NCBI RefSeq assembly: GCF_030247185.1
Contig: NC_080570.1
Coordinates: forward strand, 3,596,001 to 3,660,000
Length of the DNA stretch: 64,000 bases
Direction: 5' to 3'
Source of the DNA: Malaya genurostris
Taxonomy: Eukaryota; Arthropoda; Insecta; Diptera; Culicidae
Shown here: in pieces, positions 47,522 through 60,179 of the stretch
Layout: each line of letters opens with the position of its first letter
How positions within the stretch are numbered: position 1 is the stretch's first letter
Made by a program: the position numbers and the translations under genes
Notes under the pieces: generated by a model
Seen by the model: only the letters and a program-made list of their open reading frames with translations
Database searches by the model: none
What the model was told of the DNA's origin: nothing

Positions 47522-48379
47522 CTGGATAGGAAAAGAAAGAAAGATCAATTGAACCATTTTTTCTTCGGGATACTGGACTCGAACAGGTTCCCATTCAATT
47601 TGAATGCGGAACGAAGATCGATCGATCGATATAAAGTTGCATTGGAATTCCACCGTTATTCGCGTTTGTCAGTATGTTAATTTAATTGGCGGTTTAGTTT
47701 CTAACCCTGTTTGGCCACTACCTGCCATATCAGCATGCCGATCGTCCCGTCACTTCCTCAATTGGTATCTGGAATTAATTATCGAAATGTCTCAATCTTC
47801 GAGTCAGACTGCGAAGGGGAAGTTCTCGAAAACATGCGGGTTAAGTCATTGCGGTATAAATTAATATTGATTAAGTAAAGGTCGGTTTTGGTTGCGGCGT
47901 TTCGGAAGAACCGAAATTTGAAATATCACTTAACTGTGTTTGCGCTTTGATTGATTGATGCTCATGCTGGTTGATTTTGTGGTGCGCTCTTTTGAACTAA
48001 TAAATGGTATTTTGCGGCGCTTTTGTGGTAGTTTAAATTTTAAAGCAACGAAGATCGAATTTCAATACATCTGATCTGAAAGATTCATTCAATAATCAAG
48101 TTTTAAGGCCAGAGAATCGTTTTATCATATAAGACTTTTCGCAAATTTATCAGGGATCAGTCGTCGAAATTGCTTGACAATTTATCGCAGAAACAGCTTC
48201 TCTCCAAGTTTCACTAGTGTCTCCAAAGTAAATTTGAATATATGCCTGTTTTCACAGTAAAAATGGGCCAAAAATGGAACTAAAATGAAACCTGTTCATA
48301 TTTGAATAGAAGAATTTTCAAAACTTTTTAGAAATTAATACGTAATTCACTAGAACGACCTTCAGCAAATTTATCTATT

Positions 48380-50520
48380 CGACGAAAACGGTATCGCAAA
48401 AAACGACTTTTGATCAAACGGTTTTCGGCGAAACGGCTCTCCGTTCCACGACTTTCGGTTAAACGTTTTTCGACGAAACGGCCTTCGAACAAATGATTGT
48501 TTTTGGTTAAAATTAGAGCAACCGGATTCAGTGGAATGACTTTTTCGGTGAAACGGCTATTTCGGTGAAACGGCTTCTAGTTGAAGAATTTCGGTTCAAC
48601 AAAGCGGTTTTTAACGAAACTCTGGGAACCGAATTTCGGATAAACAGCTTCTGGCGAAACGGTTTTTCTGCAAAACGGAACTATCTTAGATGAACGGCGA
48701 AATATCTTTCCGACGAACGGCTCTCGGTGATTAGACTTACGAATCGGCATTTGAAGGACAGACTTTTGATCGAACAGCTCTTGACTATTTCTGTGGAATG
48801 GCTTTCTGTGAAACGACTGTCAATTAGTCGGCTCTCGACTCTCAGAGGAACGAATTTCGGTAGAACGACTTTAGGTCTGGCAAAACATTTTTCATTGAAA
48901 CGCTTCATAATCTAATACCCATGACGTGAATCATTTTCGACCGATAAAACTTCAGAACAGCTCTCGACAAAACGATTCGCAATCGGCTATCGGCGAATCA
49001 ATTAACAGTTCAACAAGTTTCGGTCGAACGACTTTCTACAAAACGGCCTTCGAACAAATTACTCTCAGTGAAATAACTTTCAGTTCATCGGATTTCTGTA
49101 TTTGACTAACATTAGAGACACCGGATTCTGGGGAATAGATTCTAAATATAAACGGTTTTCGGCGAAATGGCTTTTGGTCGAATTACTTTCTGTGAAACTG
49201 CTTATAGTTGAAAAAAAAAATTCGGATCAACGATAGAATTTCGGTTTTTAACGAAACTCAGGGAACTAGAGATGGGCAATTCGTTCGCGAACGGTTCAAA
49301 AGAACTAGTTCTTTTGAAAGAATGAACGAGCTATAGTTCTTTTTTCGAGAATGGTAGTTCTTGAGTTCAAAGTCGTGGGATGTTTTTTTTTTTGTTTTTC
49401 GAGTCCGCTTTTTTCAAGAACGGTACTAACAACCTCAGTTCTACTTCGAGATACCATTTTTTTGCTCGCTTAAGCTTACAAAAGTAAGTTCTCGTTTAGT
49501 CTTTGAACAAACAAACCAACTATGAATAGAACGAACGACAGAACTCTGCATAACTGAACGGTTCTTTGAAAAGAACTGTTTTGCCCATCTCTACAGGGAA
49601 CCGAATTTCGAATAAACAACTTTTGCCAAACTGCTTTTCTACAAAATGGATTTTATTAGAGCGGCGAATTCATGCACCTGGTTTCGATTTTCAACCCTGC
49701 ACATAACCCGAAAAAGTGAATGATCATCTTATGGATAAAACTTCTATGATCGAAACAAAACTCGGCCGAACGGCTTTCTGCGATACGACTTACTGCAAAC
49801 CGATTTCCAGCGAATCGGCATTTAAATGAAAGACATTCAAAATTTCTGCAAAATTTTGTGGCTTTCGGCAAAACGACAGTCAGTCTATCGGCTCTAGATG
49901 AACAAGGGTTTTTTTTTCTTATCTCAGAGGAACGACTTCCAGTCAAATGGCTTTCGGTCTGACTAATAATTTTTCGATGAACCGACTTTCGGTCAAACGG
50001 CTGATCAACATTCAGAGATCAAATTTTCTGACAAACAGCTTTTAGCTAAACAGTTTTTCGGGAAATTACTTTTCGGTCAAGCGCCTTTGGGCGAAAAGGT
50101 TTACGACGAACCTCAGAGGGACAAATTCATCGGTGTTTTCGATGAAACGGCTTTCGTACGAACAGATTTCAGTCGAACGGATTTCGATCGCACGGATTTC
50201 GATCGCACGGACTTTATATGAGTTGAATTTTGACAAAACGCCTTTTGTCTTATTAGACTTTTCCACTGTTAGTGTCATTTAGCATGCAAATTTAATAGAA
50301 AAATCTTTCAAATAATATCTTTTATCCGGTTTCATGTTTGTAATGTTTCCAGCAAAACGAGTCTCGGCGAAACGGATTTCGATGAAGCGAGTTCCAATCG
50401 AAATGCGGCAAAACTTTTTTCAAAGGAATGTCTTTTGGTCGATTGGCTTTCGATTGAGCATCTTTCGATGAGTCGAATTTCAGCTAAACGGCTTTCGGGT
50501 AATTAGATTTATACCACTGC
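48380..50520. repeat. Degenerate array of 'CGGCGAAACGGCTTTCGG' motifs, about 2.1 kb
   Basis: Within the first cadherin intron, words such as 'tttcggcgaaacggct', 'aaacggctttcggtc' and 'cgaacgactttc' repeat every 15-40 bases in both halves. Divergence is high and register imperfect. The motif is the same as in the inverted repeats of the MITE at 10087-10516. A 327-bp hAT MITE interrupts the array. Confidence 0.85.
49267..49593. mobile_element. 327-bp hAT-type MITE with exact 8-bp duplication
   Basis: TAGAGATGGGCAA at the left and TTGCCCATCTCTA at the right form 13-bp inverted ends. CAGGGAAC is repeated exactly at 49259-49266 and 49594-49601. The unmodified site survives in a sister repeat unit (about 48618, 'tgggaaccgaatttcgg'). 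It inserted after the array existed. Confidence 0.88.
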
Positions 50521-50879
50521 AATTTCCTTTCAAAATATTTATTCGGTTTTACATACCGACCTTTCGAAGGATCATTACTTCGTCTTGAGGGTAAAACGAA
50601 AACAAAATTTTCAATTTAGATGAAGATGAAGTTTATTGGAAATGGAAATGAGAATTTGAACTACTTAATTCAATACAACAGTTTCACACCCCAGGCATTC
50701 GTAAACCGCCTGTTCAGTAGCGATTAGAAAACCTTAATTGATAACGAAATTTACATAGAATTAGGAGTCAATCAATTTTCCCGTTCAAAAATGTTACACA
50801 GAAGTCAATTTGAAGTCAATGGTAGCTATAAAAGGGTGAAACTATCGAGATACGTACCATATTGCATTATTTGGCAGGC

Positions 50880-51200
50880 AATATGAACTTATTGCAAGCG
50901 ATTTAAGACTTTATATGCGAGACTTACCAAAAACCTGAGAAACGTATGAACGAGACTTGATTGAAATGACTGAAGATTTGAGACCTGAGATTCTTGACTT
51001 GATAATTCAAACCGGAATCTTGGGAGTCAGAATTTGAGACATAGGACTATGAAATAGTGTTTTAAGACTAGAACTAACGACATGAGAAATTATCCTTGTC
51101 CCTTGATGACCGGATATTTAAGACTTGAGATTCGAGATCTGAGAATAAGAATTTGAGACTTTTTAAACATAGGATTTGAAACTTGGAATTGAGACTTTGT
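50880..51200. repeat. Degenerate 'GAGACTTGA' repeats
   Basis: Loose repetition of words like 'gagacttga', 'ttgagac', 'gagattc' and 'gagatctgaga' over about 300 bases of the cadherin intron. No exact period. Confidence 0.55.
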
Positions 51201-51801
51201 ACGATCATTAGCTTCCGAGTATGAAAAAAATATCTAATATCCATATTGAAGTACGATACCTACGTGTCCCTTCACCGTAGACCACATTAGTAACATACGA
51301 GAATCAAATTACAATCTGTCGAACCAAAGTTACGACCCGAAAAATAAATTACAACCAAAGGAAACTGGCCGAACTCGAAATTCAATCATCATCACCGGTA
51401 TTTGACTGCTTTTTCTCCCATTCGTTGTTGCTATATTTTCAGTGTCAAGATTGTGATTGACAAGAAATTGAAATGAACAAAAAAAACCTGTTGGAGTTGT
51501 CTTAAAGTCTGTGTGGGTCAAGAAGCCCCAGACACCATCACAACGGACAACACCGAATGAACGTCAAAAAAAAAAACGGATCGTAAAACAAATCCTTCAC
51601 TTTGCGATCCGTCCGTCCGTTGATTGTGCTCGGAGTAAAAGCAACTGAAAAAAATCTGAACGAAAAAAAAACACGAGCAACGGTTTCCGCTAGCTGTGTG
51701 CCGTATGTACCAAAGGAAAGTAGCAAAATATCAGTAATGAATTCATTTATGATTTATGATGAGAACCGAAAAGCCTAGGCTCTCAGTACCTTTGAACTCA
51801 C

Positions 51802-51880
51802 CATCGCAATCAGCCAGCGCGAAAACGGAACAAAAAAGGAAAGGTGACTGACTGATAGTGATCACGATGGCGTGCGTCTA
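51802..51880 (-). CDS. Probable signal-peptide exon of the cadherin (start codon unresolved)
   Basis: A strong donor GCGATG|GTGAGT ends at 51802. Read in the phase needed to join the 47521 acceptor, the codons give SPFLFCSVFALADCD, and the junction makes DACKLYSKS. A hydrophobic core followed by a polar Cys-containing start is what is expected of a secreted cadherin. But the frame meets TAG at 51880..51878 without an ATG after it; only GTG (51865) and ACG (51877) lie between. So either there is another 5' exon, a near-cognate start, or a base error. The out-of-frame ATG near 51892 gives a 10-residue upstream frame. Confidence 0.5.
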
Positions 51881-52439
51881 ATCTTCGGTGCCATTCATTC
51901 ACTCACTCTCGTCTACTCTAATTTTATGCGAAATGATATCTCTAAAAGTCTAAGCTTTTTTTCTGTGTTTTGATCTCCGGTACCTTTTACTGTTTTCATC
52001 TGTTGCCGTTTTATCCCACCGGCAGAGGTTAAGGTCGTACGGAGTCATAAATTCGTGGCCTGACAGAAGTTTTCACTTTCAGCAGTTGCAGTTCGTTTGG
52101 GAAAATAGCGGCAAATCTCTCAGTTGAGTGAGGAATTACTGCTGTTTAACAACTTTAAGCTTCTCAGAGAACGCGGTTGCCAGAAACGCTCGAATTACGG
52201 CGAGCTCTGGGTCGCTTCGATTTCGTGATTTGGGAAAAATTTCACCTCTTCCATTGTTACTTTGGGCGTAAATTTAAAACAACAAAATAACGTGGAATTA
52301 ATCGTGGAAGAACGAACACCGCCTGAGCCGGGGCGTGTTGCGAGTTTATTGAAGATAAAGTATTTATTTTTCCTCTCTTTTTCGTGCTCTTGAATTGATG
52401 GGTTGAGGCCATGAAAAATGTGGAATTAACCAATTAATT
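51881..52439. other. Possible promoter-proximal region of the cadherin
   Basis: Moderately GC-rich unique DNA, TCAGTCAGT at about 51856-51848 (minus) could serve as an initiator. No TATA seen. No coding feature recognised. Confidence 0.3.
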
Positions 52440-53600
52440 TCCGATTTCGGTTATTACAACGGACTGCCCGTGGAATGTGGGTGTTGAAGGAACGCCCCGG
52501 CACTGGAAGTGTATGTTTTGGAAATTTGGTAATGGGAATCGAAATTAGAGAAGAGCGTTTTTGCTTTTGGTCATTCATTAGATATTCAAATGTTACATTT
52601 TATCAATCATGTTCAAAAATAATCAGCATCAGAAGCTTCGTCATCAATAAAAATGCACTCGAACTAATTGAATTTGGCTCAAAGATGCGGTTCTTTTGTG
52701 TGTCAAAAAATTGATCCTCAATAAATATTGTTGACATTTTCTTCCACTGAAATTCATCTGTATTAATTTATTTCGAACCGTGTGCGGTTTTACGGGCAAC
52801 CGTTTTTGTTTTTGCTTTCGTTATCCCCGCCTTATTGACTGTGAACGTGTAATGACTCAGTATTTAAAAAATCACATTTGGTTGAGTTAGCGTCATTATT
52901 GGTTTAATTCAATTCGCATCGTGTGAAGTTCTGCGACCTGGGAATTTTTTTGACTTACGTTACGTATTATTGTTTTTCGTTCGCCAGATACGATCAAGAA
53001 AACGAGTTTAAAGACTGGTTTTATTCACCATTCGCATAGAAAGAATGGAAATTATTTTCAACAATATTCAGCAACAGAAGTTTTGCATTCTTCAAAGATC
53101 TATTTTCGATATATTCTTCCATTGAAGAACATATCAAATATATTCTAGGAAACAGAGCTCGATTTTTTTTAAAAAAAGAATGAAACTACACAATTCAATT
53201 TTCTTCGTGACCAAAAATCAACCCAAAAAAAAAAACAATTATACCGGCCGAGCAATTTCGTTGCTCTCGTTAGCCCCGCCTTATTGACTGTGAACGTGTA
53301 CTGGAGCAATATTTAAAGAGAGCCTATCATACCGTTTGCACCAATAATGATTTAATTCAGTTCGCATCGTGTGCAGCTCGGTGACCAAGAGATCTGATTG
53401 TTTTATCACATACCAAGTAAGAGAATCAGTTAGAAGATTTACGATGTGTGCCATCCGAGCCGGAAAAGTGGCCATTATTTTTAAACAATATTCAGTAGCA
53501 TTTTTTTCAAGGAAAATGCCCTTGAATTTTTTTTAATGGGAATAAAATTCTTGTTTTGATATTTTTTCCCATTGAAATAGTAGCGGCGGTCTTGATTTGA
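52440..53600. repeat. Three diverged tandem copies of a ~450-bp unit
   Basis: 'ccccgccttattgactgtga' occurs identically at 52825 and 53274 (449 bases apart), followed by matched blocks 'aattcgcatcgtgtg'/'agttcgcatcgtgtg' and 'aatattcag'. A third, more diverged partial copy precedes them at about 52.55-52.76 kb ('aataatcagcatcagaag'). Units lack conserved ORFs. Confidence 0.65.
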
Positions 53601-54305
53601 TTCACTTCGCGAGTAGTCTTTTGTGTTTTTGTCTTACGTTTTTTTTCTTCTGTTTTTTGTCTTGGTTATTCTCTAGTTTTGTTTCGTCTTCAGCTGTTGA
53701 CTTATGTTTTTTGTCTTCTGATTTCGTCCTCTGTTTTTTGTCTTCTGTTTTATGACTTATGTATTTTGTCTTCTGTTTTTTTTCTTCTGTTTTTATTATT
53801 CTGTTATTTTCTGTTTGTTGTCTTCTCTATTTGATCTTCTGTTGTTTGTCTTCCTATTTTTGTCTTCTGGTTTTGTCTTCGGTTTTTTCTTCTTATTTTG
53901 TTTTCGGGTTTTTGTCTTCTGTTTTTGTTGTCATTTGGTTTTAGTTTTCTGTTTTCTGTTTTCTGTCTTCATTGTTTGTGTTCTTATTTTTATTTTTTTG
54001 TCTTCTAGAAGACAAAAGTCTTCTGTTTTTTGTCTTCTGATTGTTGTTTTAATTGTGTTTTGTCTTGTATTTTTTCGTCTTCTATTTTTTGTCTTCTGTT
54101 TTTTATTGTTTTTTTTGTCTCCTGGTTTTTATCTTCCTTGTTTTGTCCTCTGTTTTTTGTCTTCTGTTTGTTTCCTTCTGTTATTTTTTCTTCTGTTTTT
54201 TGTCTTCTGTTTTTTATATTCTGTATATTTTGTCTTCTTTTTTTGAATTCTGGTTTTTGTATTTCGATTTTTGTCTTCTGTTTTTTGACTTCTCTTTTTT
54301 GTCTT
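53600..54305. repeat. Degenerate 'TTTTGTCTTCTG' array
   Basis: About 12-base units (ttttttgtcttctg variants) repeat for 700 bases with point changes. The frames here translate as Phe/Cys/Leu-only peptides and are not genes. Confidence 0.85.
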
Positions 54306-55430
54306 CAATCTTTAATCTTTAGCCTTTAGTCTTTAGTCTTTAGTCTTTAGTCTTTAGTCTTTAGTCTTTAGTCTTTAGTCTTTAGTCTTTAGTCTTTAGT
54401 CTTTAGTCTTTAGTCTTTAGTCTTTAGTCTTTAGTCTTTAGTCTTTAGTCTTTAGTCTTTAGTCTTTAGTCTTTAGTCTTTAGTCTTTAGTCTTTAGTCT
54501 TTAGTCTTTAGTCTTTAGTCTTTAGTCTTTAGTCTTTAGTCTTTAGTCTTTAGTCTTTAGTCTTTAGTCTTTAGTCTTTAGTCTTTAGTCTTTAGTCTTT
54601 AGTCTTTAGTCTTTAGTCTTTAGTCTTTAGTCTTTAGTCTTTAGTCTTTAGTCTTTAGTCTTTAGTCTTTAGTCTTTAGTCTTTAGTCTTTAGTCTTTAG
54701 TCTTTAGTCTTTAGTCTTTAGTCTTTAGTCTTTAGTCTTAAGTCTTTAGTCTTTAGTATTTAGTCTTTAGTCTTTAGTCTGTAGTCTTTAGTCTTTAGTC
54801 TTTAGTCTTTAGTCTTTAGTCTTTAGTCTTTAGTCCTTAGTCCTTAGCCCTTAGTCTTTAATCTTTAGTCTTTAACAGTTGTACAGCTCCAGGTGAAAAA
54901 TAGTTACTTTAGTCTTTAGTCTATAGCCTTTACTCTTTAGTCTTTAGTCTTTAGTCTTTAGTCTTTAGTCTTTAGTCTTTCGTCTTTAGTCTTTAGTCTT
55001 TAGTCTTTAGTCTTTAGTCTTTAGTCTTTAGTCTTTTGTCTTTAGTCTTTAGTCTTTAGTCTTTAGTCTTTAGTTTTTAGTCTTTAGTCTTTAGTCTTTA
55101 GTCTTTAGTCTTTAGTCTGCAGTCTGTAGTCTGTAGTCTGTAGTCTGTAGTCTGTAGTCTGTAGTCTGTAGTCTGTAGTCTGTAGTCTGTAGTCTGTAGT
55201 CTGTAGTCTGTAGTCTGTAGTCTGTAGTCTGTAGTCTGTAGTCTGTAGTCTGTAGTCTGTAGTCTGTAGTCTGTAGTCTTTAGTCTTTAGTCTTTAGCCT
55301 TTAGTCTTTAGTCTTTAGTCTTTAGTCTGCAGTCTGTAGTCTTTAGTCTTTAGTCTTTAGTTTTTAGTCTTTCAGTCTTTTAGTCGCTTAGTCGTTTAGT
55401 CTTTTAGTCTTTTAGTTTTTTGGTCTTTTG
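54306..55430. repeat. TAGTCTT heptamer array, 1.1 kb
   Basis: Near-perfect tandem copies of tagtctt from 54306, broken at about 54873-54907 by a unique 35-base piece, then continuing. From about 55113 to 55278 the unit switches to tagtctg for some 22 homogeneous copies, then returns to tagtctt. Edges fade into 'cttttagtc'. Grows out of the preceding tttgtcttc array. Confidence 0.95.
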
Positions 55431-56085
55431 GTATTTTTGTCTATTTATCTCTCCGTCCTTGTATTTTTTTGTTATTTTTTTTCTTTGCCTCCTGTTTTTT
55501 CTCTTCTGTTTTTGTCTTCTATTTTGTTTGACTAAGATTATTTGTCTTCTGCTTTTTTCCGTTTTCTGTTTTTTGTCTTCTGTTTTTTGTCTTTGGACTT
55601 AAGTTCTTTGGTTTTTGGTCTTTGATTCGTTGTCTTTTATTATATGTCATTCTTCATTTGTCTTTTGTCTTTGATCTGTGGACATTGATCTCGTTCATAG
55701 GTTCTGGACTTGTATTGTATTGGTATTGGAATTTTAGACTTTAGGCATTGGTTTATATTTTGTGGTCAATATTTTTCGATCCTTGCTCTTCGTTCTTAGG
55801 TATTGGACTTTAGATTCGGTTTCTAATTTCGGGCTCTTGTTATTTAGTCTCGGTTTTTAGGTTTTGATTATTGGACTCTCCTCTTCGTTGTTTGTATATA
55901 AGTATAATAATACTAATTTCAATGGAAAATGTTCAATTTCAGTTTTACGCCCGATCAGAAAATTTTAGACAATTTCAATAAATGATCAAAAATTATGTTA
56001 TTGGATACAGCTATGAAACAAATAACTTTGACAATGCTTACAACCATGAAAATTATTTGATTAGGAAATGTTTTTAAATAAATTT
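55431..56085. repeat. Fading edge of the simple-repeat block
   Basis: 'ttgtcttctg' and 'tttggtcttt' words continue with decreasing regularity to about 55.9 kb, after which the DNA is AT-rich and unique. Confidence 0.6.
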
Positions 56086-56140
56086 CTTTTGTTTCGATTA
56101 TAGAGATTTTAACCTCTTCCATTCGGAAAATAAGTTTATT
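56086..56140 (-). repeat. SINE-like 3' end fragment
   Basis: 'tttgtttcgattatagaga' followed by 'ttttaacct' matches the 3' end of the other SINE-like copies. Only this end is recognisable. Confidence 0.5.
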
Positions 56141-58120
56141 CCAAACAACGAGAGTGTTTTCTTTCGGAATAGTATCAACGATGGCCGAGGTTCATAGCGA
56201 TCGCGTGGGCAATGTAGCCTGTTATGGAATGAAAATATAAACAGATTGACATTGTGACATCTCGGCATCCTGTAATTCTATACTCAGTTGATTAACTGAC
56301 AATCTTCGAAAGTAACCGACAATGCCCAAATGAAAATGGTCTGCAATTAACTGTAAACACATTTTATTGTACCATATCTGATTATTACTTTCGGCAGATA
56401 ACAGCTCATACTGCAGACAGCCAGAAAAATAACAAGACTGTTCTCACATCATTTCGATTCAAAGTCTGTCTTCAAGTGCCATCCTCCGAACAACGTTAAA
56501 AGTTAGGGCGGGGACCCATAATCAAAATAAACAAGCTTCTGCCTTCAACAACAATTGCTGCAATGGGAAAGACAAAACACAAAAAAAAACAAAGCAACCG
56601 TTTGTTGTTTAATTGCTAACTGTAATAACAAGGTAGCGCGTTCCAGTCGAAAAGTAGCCTACTTCGATCTACCGAACCTAAAACCGACCGCTTATTGCCG
56701 AAAGCGAAAGTCGGTCGGTCGGTTGGTTGGTTGGGATTCTGACGGGTTTGTGGTCAACGACCGCCCTACAGTTTTCGGTGACCAGGAGGGATCTTCGAAC
56801 CAGTCCGACAGAGAAGCTGATTAATGTTCAATTTAAGAAATTAAGATGCGATCTCTTTTTGGCTTATTTTGAAAGTAAGTTCTTCAGTCAAACCGCATTG
56901 CCAGCAGCTTCCATTTATCATTTTTAATTCACTGGGTCATCAGAGGAGCAAAGGAGGCGGTTTTGGGGGGTGGGACACTCATCTCGTTCCAAAGCGAACA
57001 CAACGCTGGTAAACAAATGCTTTTGCGGTGGTGGCCGACTCGGTTTTGTCTGATAAATTTTCCCAGCGATAAATTTCAACAGTCGGTTGGTTGGTTGTTG
57101 ACTTTTCTTCTTGCTGGCCACGTGGAGAGTGCTACCAACCAGCTGTCCAAAGAAAAAAGTGTAAGTGTTTTGCGGTGCGGATGCTCGGAAGACGGGGCCA
57201 ATTTATGCCACTTTGAACTAACAAACTAGCAGCCTCTCGGTTGCCACCCAACAACCACGCCATTTCTCGTTGATCTTAGACTCACAGACTTAATTACGAG
57301 TGTGCCGGCGCACGCGAGTACTCCACTTTTCGAGGTTACGTTTTGGAAGCCATCGGGCACGAAAAGTAAGTACCATAGTTAGTAACCATCGCGGAATGGA
57401 TCATTACTCACCGGATGATTGCTGTCAAGAGATGGGGAAAAAAACGAAGGAAGGAATGATGGTGAATCTGATCGCTTCAGCCGGAGCCGCAAGCACGATC
57501 TTGAACCTGAGAAAATCGGTTCGACTGACAGGTGCGTTTTAGCGAAAGTTGAATATAACGGTTAGCTTGTTGAGGCACCGGATTGGAGCTGATATGAAGT
57601 TTTTTTTAAGAGTAACGATGGAATATTTAGGCTGGACTATTTTGGTTGATTGGATCTGAATAACTTTGTCACTACAGGGCGGGGCTTCGATACCTTCATT
57701 CTTTTGTCTTACATCAATTACAATTGCGTTATATGATATAAAATGAAACCTTTCATTCAACTTACTTGAGTTTTATTCTTAAACCGAACAAACGGTTAGA
57801 AAATTCGTATTTATGAATTCGGTTGGAAATATAAGGCGTGTTTTAAAAAAGAAAGCCTCATCCCTGACTAATTCATTATTGAGGGTCTTTCTAGTTATCT
57901 GGAGTATGTAATGAGCTCTATGGAATTGTAATTCCATCAATCGTCTATTCATTATCCACTATTTTTGACTTTCGAAATTTTTGCTTTTCGTAAATTTTCA
58001 ACAAGAAAATATTGAAAAAAACCCAATTCAAAGTACTAACCGAAATGTTTTGAATTACAAATAAACTGACACGTTTCCATTTTTACTTTAGGTGAAAAAA
58101 ATTTCGTTATTATCGTATTT
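56141..58120. other. Intergenic, no gene recognised
   Basis: Several 60-90 codon frames are present near 56.5-57.5 kb, none with convincing domains. One has a pair of cysteines (CCLIANC) loosely like a THAP start but lacks the rest. GC content is higher at 56.9-57.5 kb, which may be regulatory or an unrecognised exon. Confidence 0.35.
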
Positions 58121-58160
58121 AGGATGGGAATCGAACCCAAGCGGGCTGCGTAAAAATCAT
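58121..58160 (-). repeat. SINE-like head fragment
   Basis: 'gatgggaatcgaacccaagc' then 'gggctgcgt' matches the head of the copy at 58.6 kb, with the B box on the minus strand. Confidence 0.6.
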
Positions 58161-58360
58161 CAAATATCTTGATCTTGATATTGATGCACCTACATCTCGA
58201 TTTCGATGCTGATCTTGACCTTGATTTCGATTTTGATCTTGATCTTAAACTTGATCTTGACATTAATATTGATTTTTATCTTGATCTTGCTCTCGATCTT
58301 GATCTTAATTCTGGTCTTGCTCTTATCTGATCTTGATCTTGATCTTTTTTTGTCTCGGTT
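58161..58360. repeat. Short, diverged GATCTT array
   Basis: About 200 bases of gatctt with many substitutions, preceded by a SINE head and followed by 'ttttttgtctcggttt'. Both flanks match the long array downstream. Confidence 0.85.
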
Positions 58361-58532
58361 TATATCTAGGATCGATTTGTTGGTTCTAAAAAGGACCGAA
58401 TAAATACATTTCTTCGAGTTTCAAAATCTCGAAGATTAACTATACTGAAAACAGATTTCACTCAATTGGTGTTTCTTGTTTTTTAGTATGAGATTTTTTT
58501 TTTTGGAAATTGTGGCTTGCGCTTGGTCTTGA

Positions 58533-58648
58533 TTTTTTTTTTGTTTCGATTAGAGGTTTTAACCGTAAGGTCATATACCTCTTCGGGCCAGGAAAACTTC
58601 CTGACCTATGTTCGAGGTTGGGAATCGAACCAGGGCGGGCTGCGTGAA
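58533..58648 (-). repeat. tRNA-derived SINE-like copy
   Basis: Full-looking copy: B box GGTTCGATTCC (58631..58621, minus), the 'cttcgggccaggaaaac' block, and AACCTCTAATCGAAACA with an A run. No good A box, so 5' truncated or a diverged head. Confidence 0.7.
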
Positions 58649-58654
58649 AAGCAT

Positions 58655-60170
58655 AAAATATCTTGATCTTGGTCTTGATCTTGATCTTGATCTTGATCTT
58701 GATCTTGATCTTGATCTTGATCTTGATCTTGATCTTGATCTTGATCTTGATCTTGATCTTGATCTTGATCTTGATCTTGATCTTGATCTTGATCTTGATC
58801 TTGATCTTGATCTTGATCTTGATCTTGATCTTGATCTTGATCTTGATCTTGATCTTGATCTTGATCTTGATCTTGATCTTGATCTTGATCTTGATCTTGA
58901 TCTTGATCTTGATCTTGATCTTGATCTTGATCTTGATCTTGATCTTGATCTTGATCTTGATCTTGATCTTGATCTTGATCTTGATCTTGATCTTGATCTT
59001 GATCTTGATCTTGATCTTGATCTTGATCTTGATCTTGATCTTGATCTTGATCTTGATCTTGATCTTGATCTTGATCTTGATCTTGATCTTGATCTTGATC
59101 TTGATCTTGATCTTGATCTTGATCTTGATCTTGATCTTGATCTTGATCTTGATCTTGATCTTGATCTTGATCTTGATCTTGATCTTGATCTTGATCTTGA
59201 TCTTGATCTTGATCTTGATCTTGATCTTGATCTTGATCTTGATCTTGATCTTGATCTTGATCTTGATCTTGATCTTGATCTTGATCTTGATCTTGATCTT
59301 GATCTTGATCTTGATCTTGATCTTGATCTTGATCTTGATCTTGATCTTGATCTTGATCTTGATTTTGATCTTGATCTTGATCTTGATCTTGATCTTGATC
59401 TTGATCTTGATCTTGATTTCGATCTTGATCTTGATCTTGATCTTGATCTTGATCTTGATCTTGATCCTGATCTTGATCTTGATCTTGATCTTGATCTTGG
59501 TCTTGATCTTGATCTTGATCTTGATTTCGATCTTGATCTTGATCCTGATCTTGATCTTGATCTTGATCTTGATCTTGATCTTGATCTTGATCTTGATCTT
59601 GATCTTGATCTTGATCTTGATTTCGATCTTGATCTTGATCTTGATCTTGATCCTGATCTTGATCTTGATCTTGATCTTGATCTTGATCTTGATCTTGATC
59701 TTGATCTTGATCTTGATCTTGATCTTGATCTTGATCTTGATCTTGATCTTGATCTTGATCTTGATCTTGATCTTGATCTTGATCTTGATCTTGATCTTGA
59801 TCTTGATCTTGATCTTGATCTTGATCTTGATCTTGATCTTGATCTTGATCTTGATCTTGATCTTGATCTTGATCTTGATCTTGATCTTGATCTTGATCTT
59901 GATCTTGATCTTGATCTTGATCTTTCTTGATCTTGATCTTGATCTTGATCCTGATCTTGATCTTGATCTTGATCTTGATCTTGATCTTGATCTTGATCTT
60001 GATCTTGATCTTGATCTTGATCTTGATCTTGATCTTGATCTTGATCCTGATCTTGATCTTGATCTTGATGGTGATCTAGATCTTGATCTACATCTCGATT
60101 TCGATGCTGATCTTGATTTCGATTTTGATTTTGATCTTAATTTTGATCTTGCTCTTGATCTTGGTTGTTT
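58655..60170. repeat. Long GATCTT hexamer array, 1.4-1.5 kb
   Basis: From 58659 to about 60070 the unit gatctt is repeated over 200 times, almost without error in 58680-59360 and 59690-59920. Isolated variants (gatttc, gatcct, ggtctt) cluster at 59.36-59.66 kb. A ctttctt insertion at about 59923 shifts register. The array then decays to 60170. Open frames of Leu-Asp or Ile-Leu dipeptides are artefacts of the period. Confidence 0.98.
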
Positions 60171-60179
60171 TTTTTCTCG

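Noticed and set aside
53752..54329. Phe/Leu/Cys-rich frames resembling membrane proteins
   Set aside because: They are translations of the degenerate tttgtcttc array.
56555..56824. THAP-like zinc finger start (CCLIANC)
   Set aside because: The later Cys-x2-His pair and conserved THAP residues are missing.
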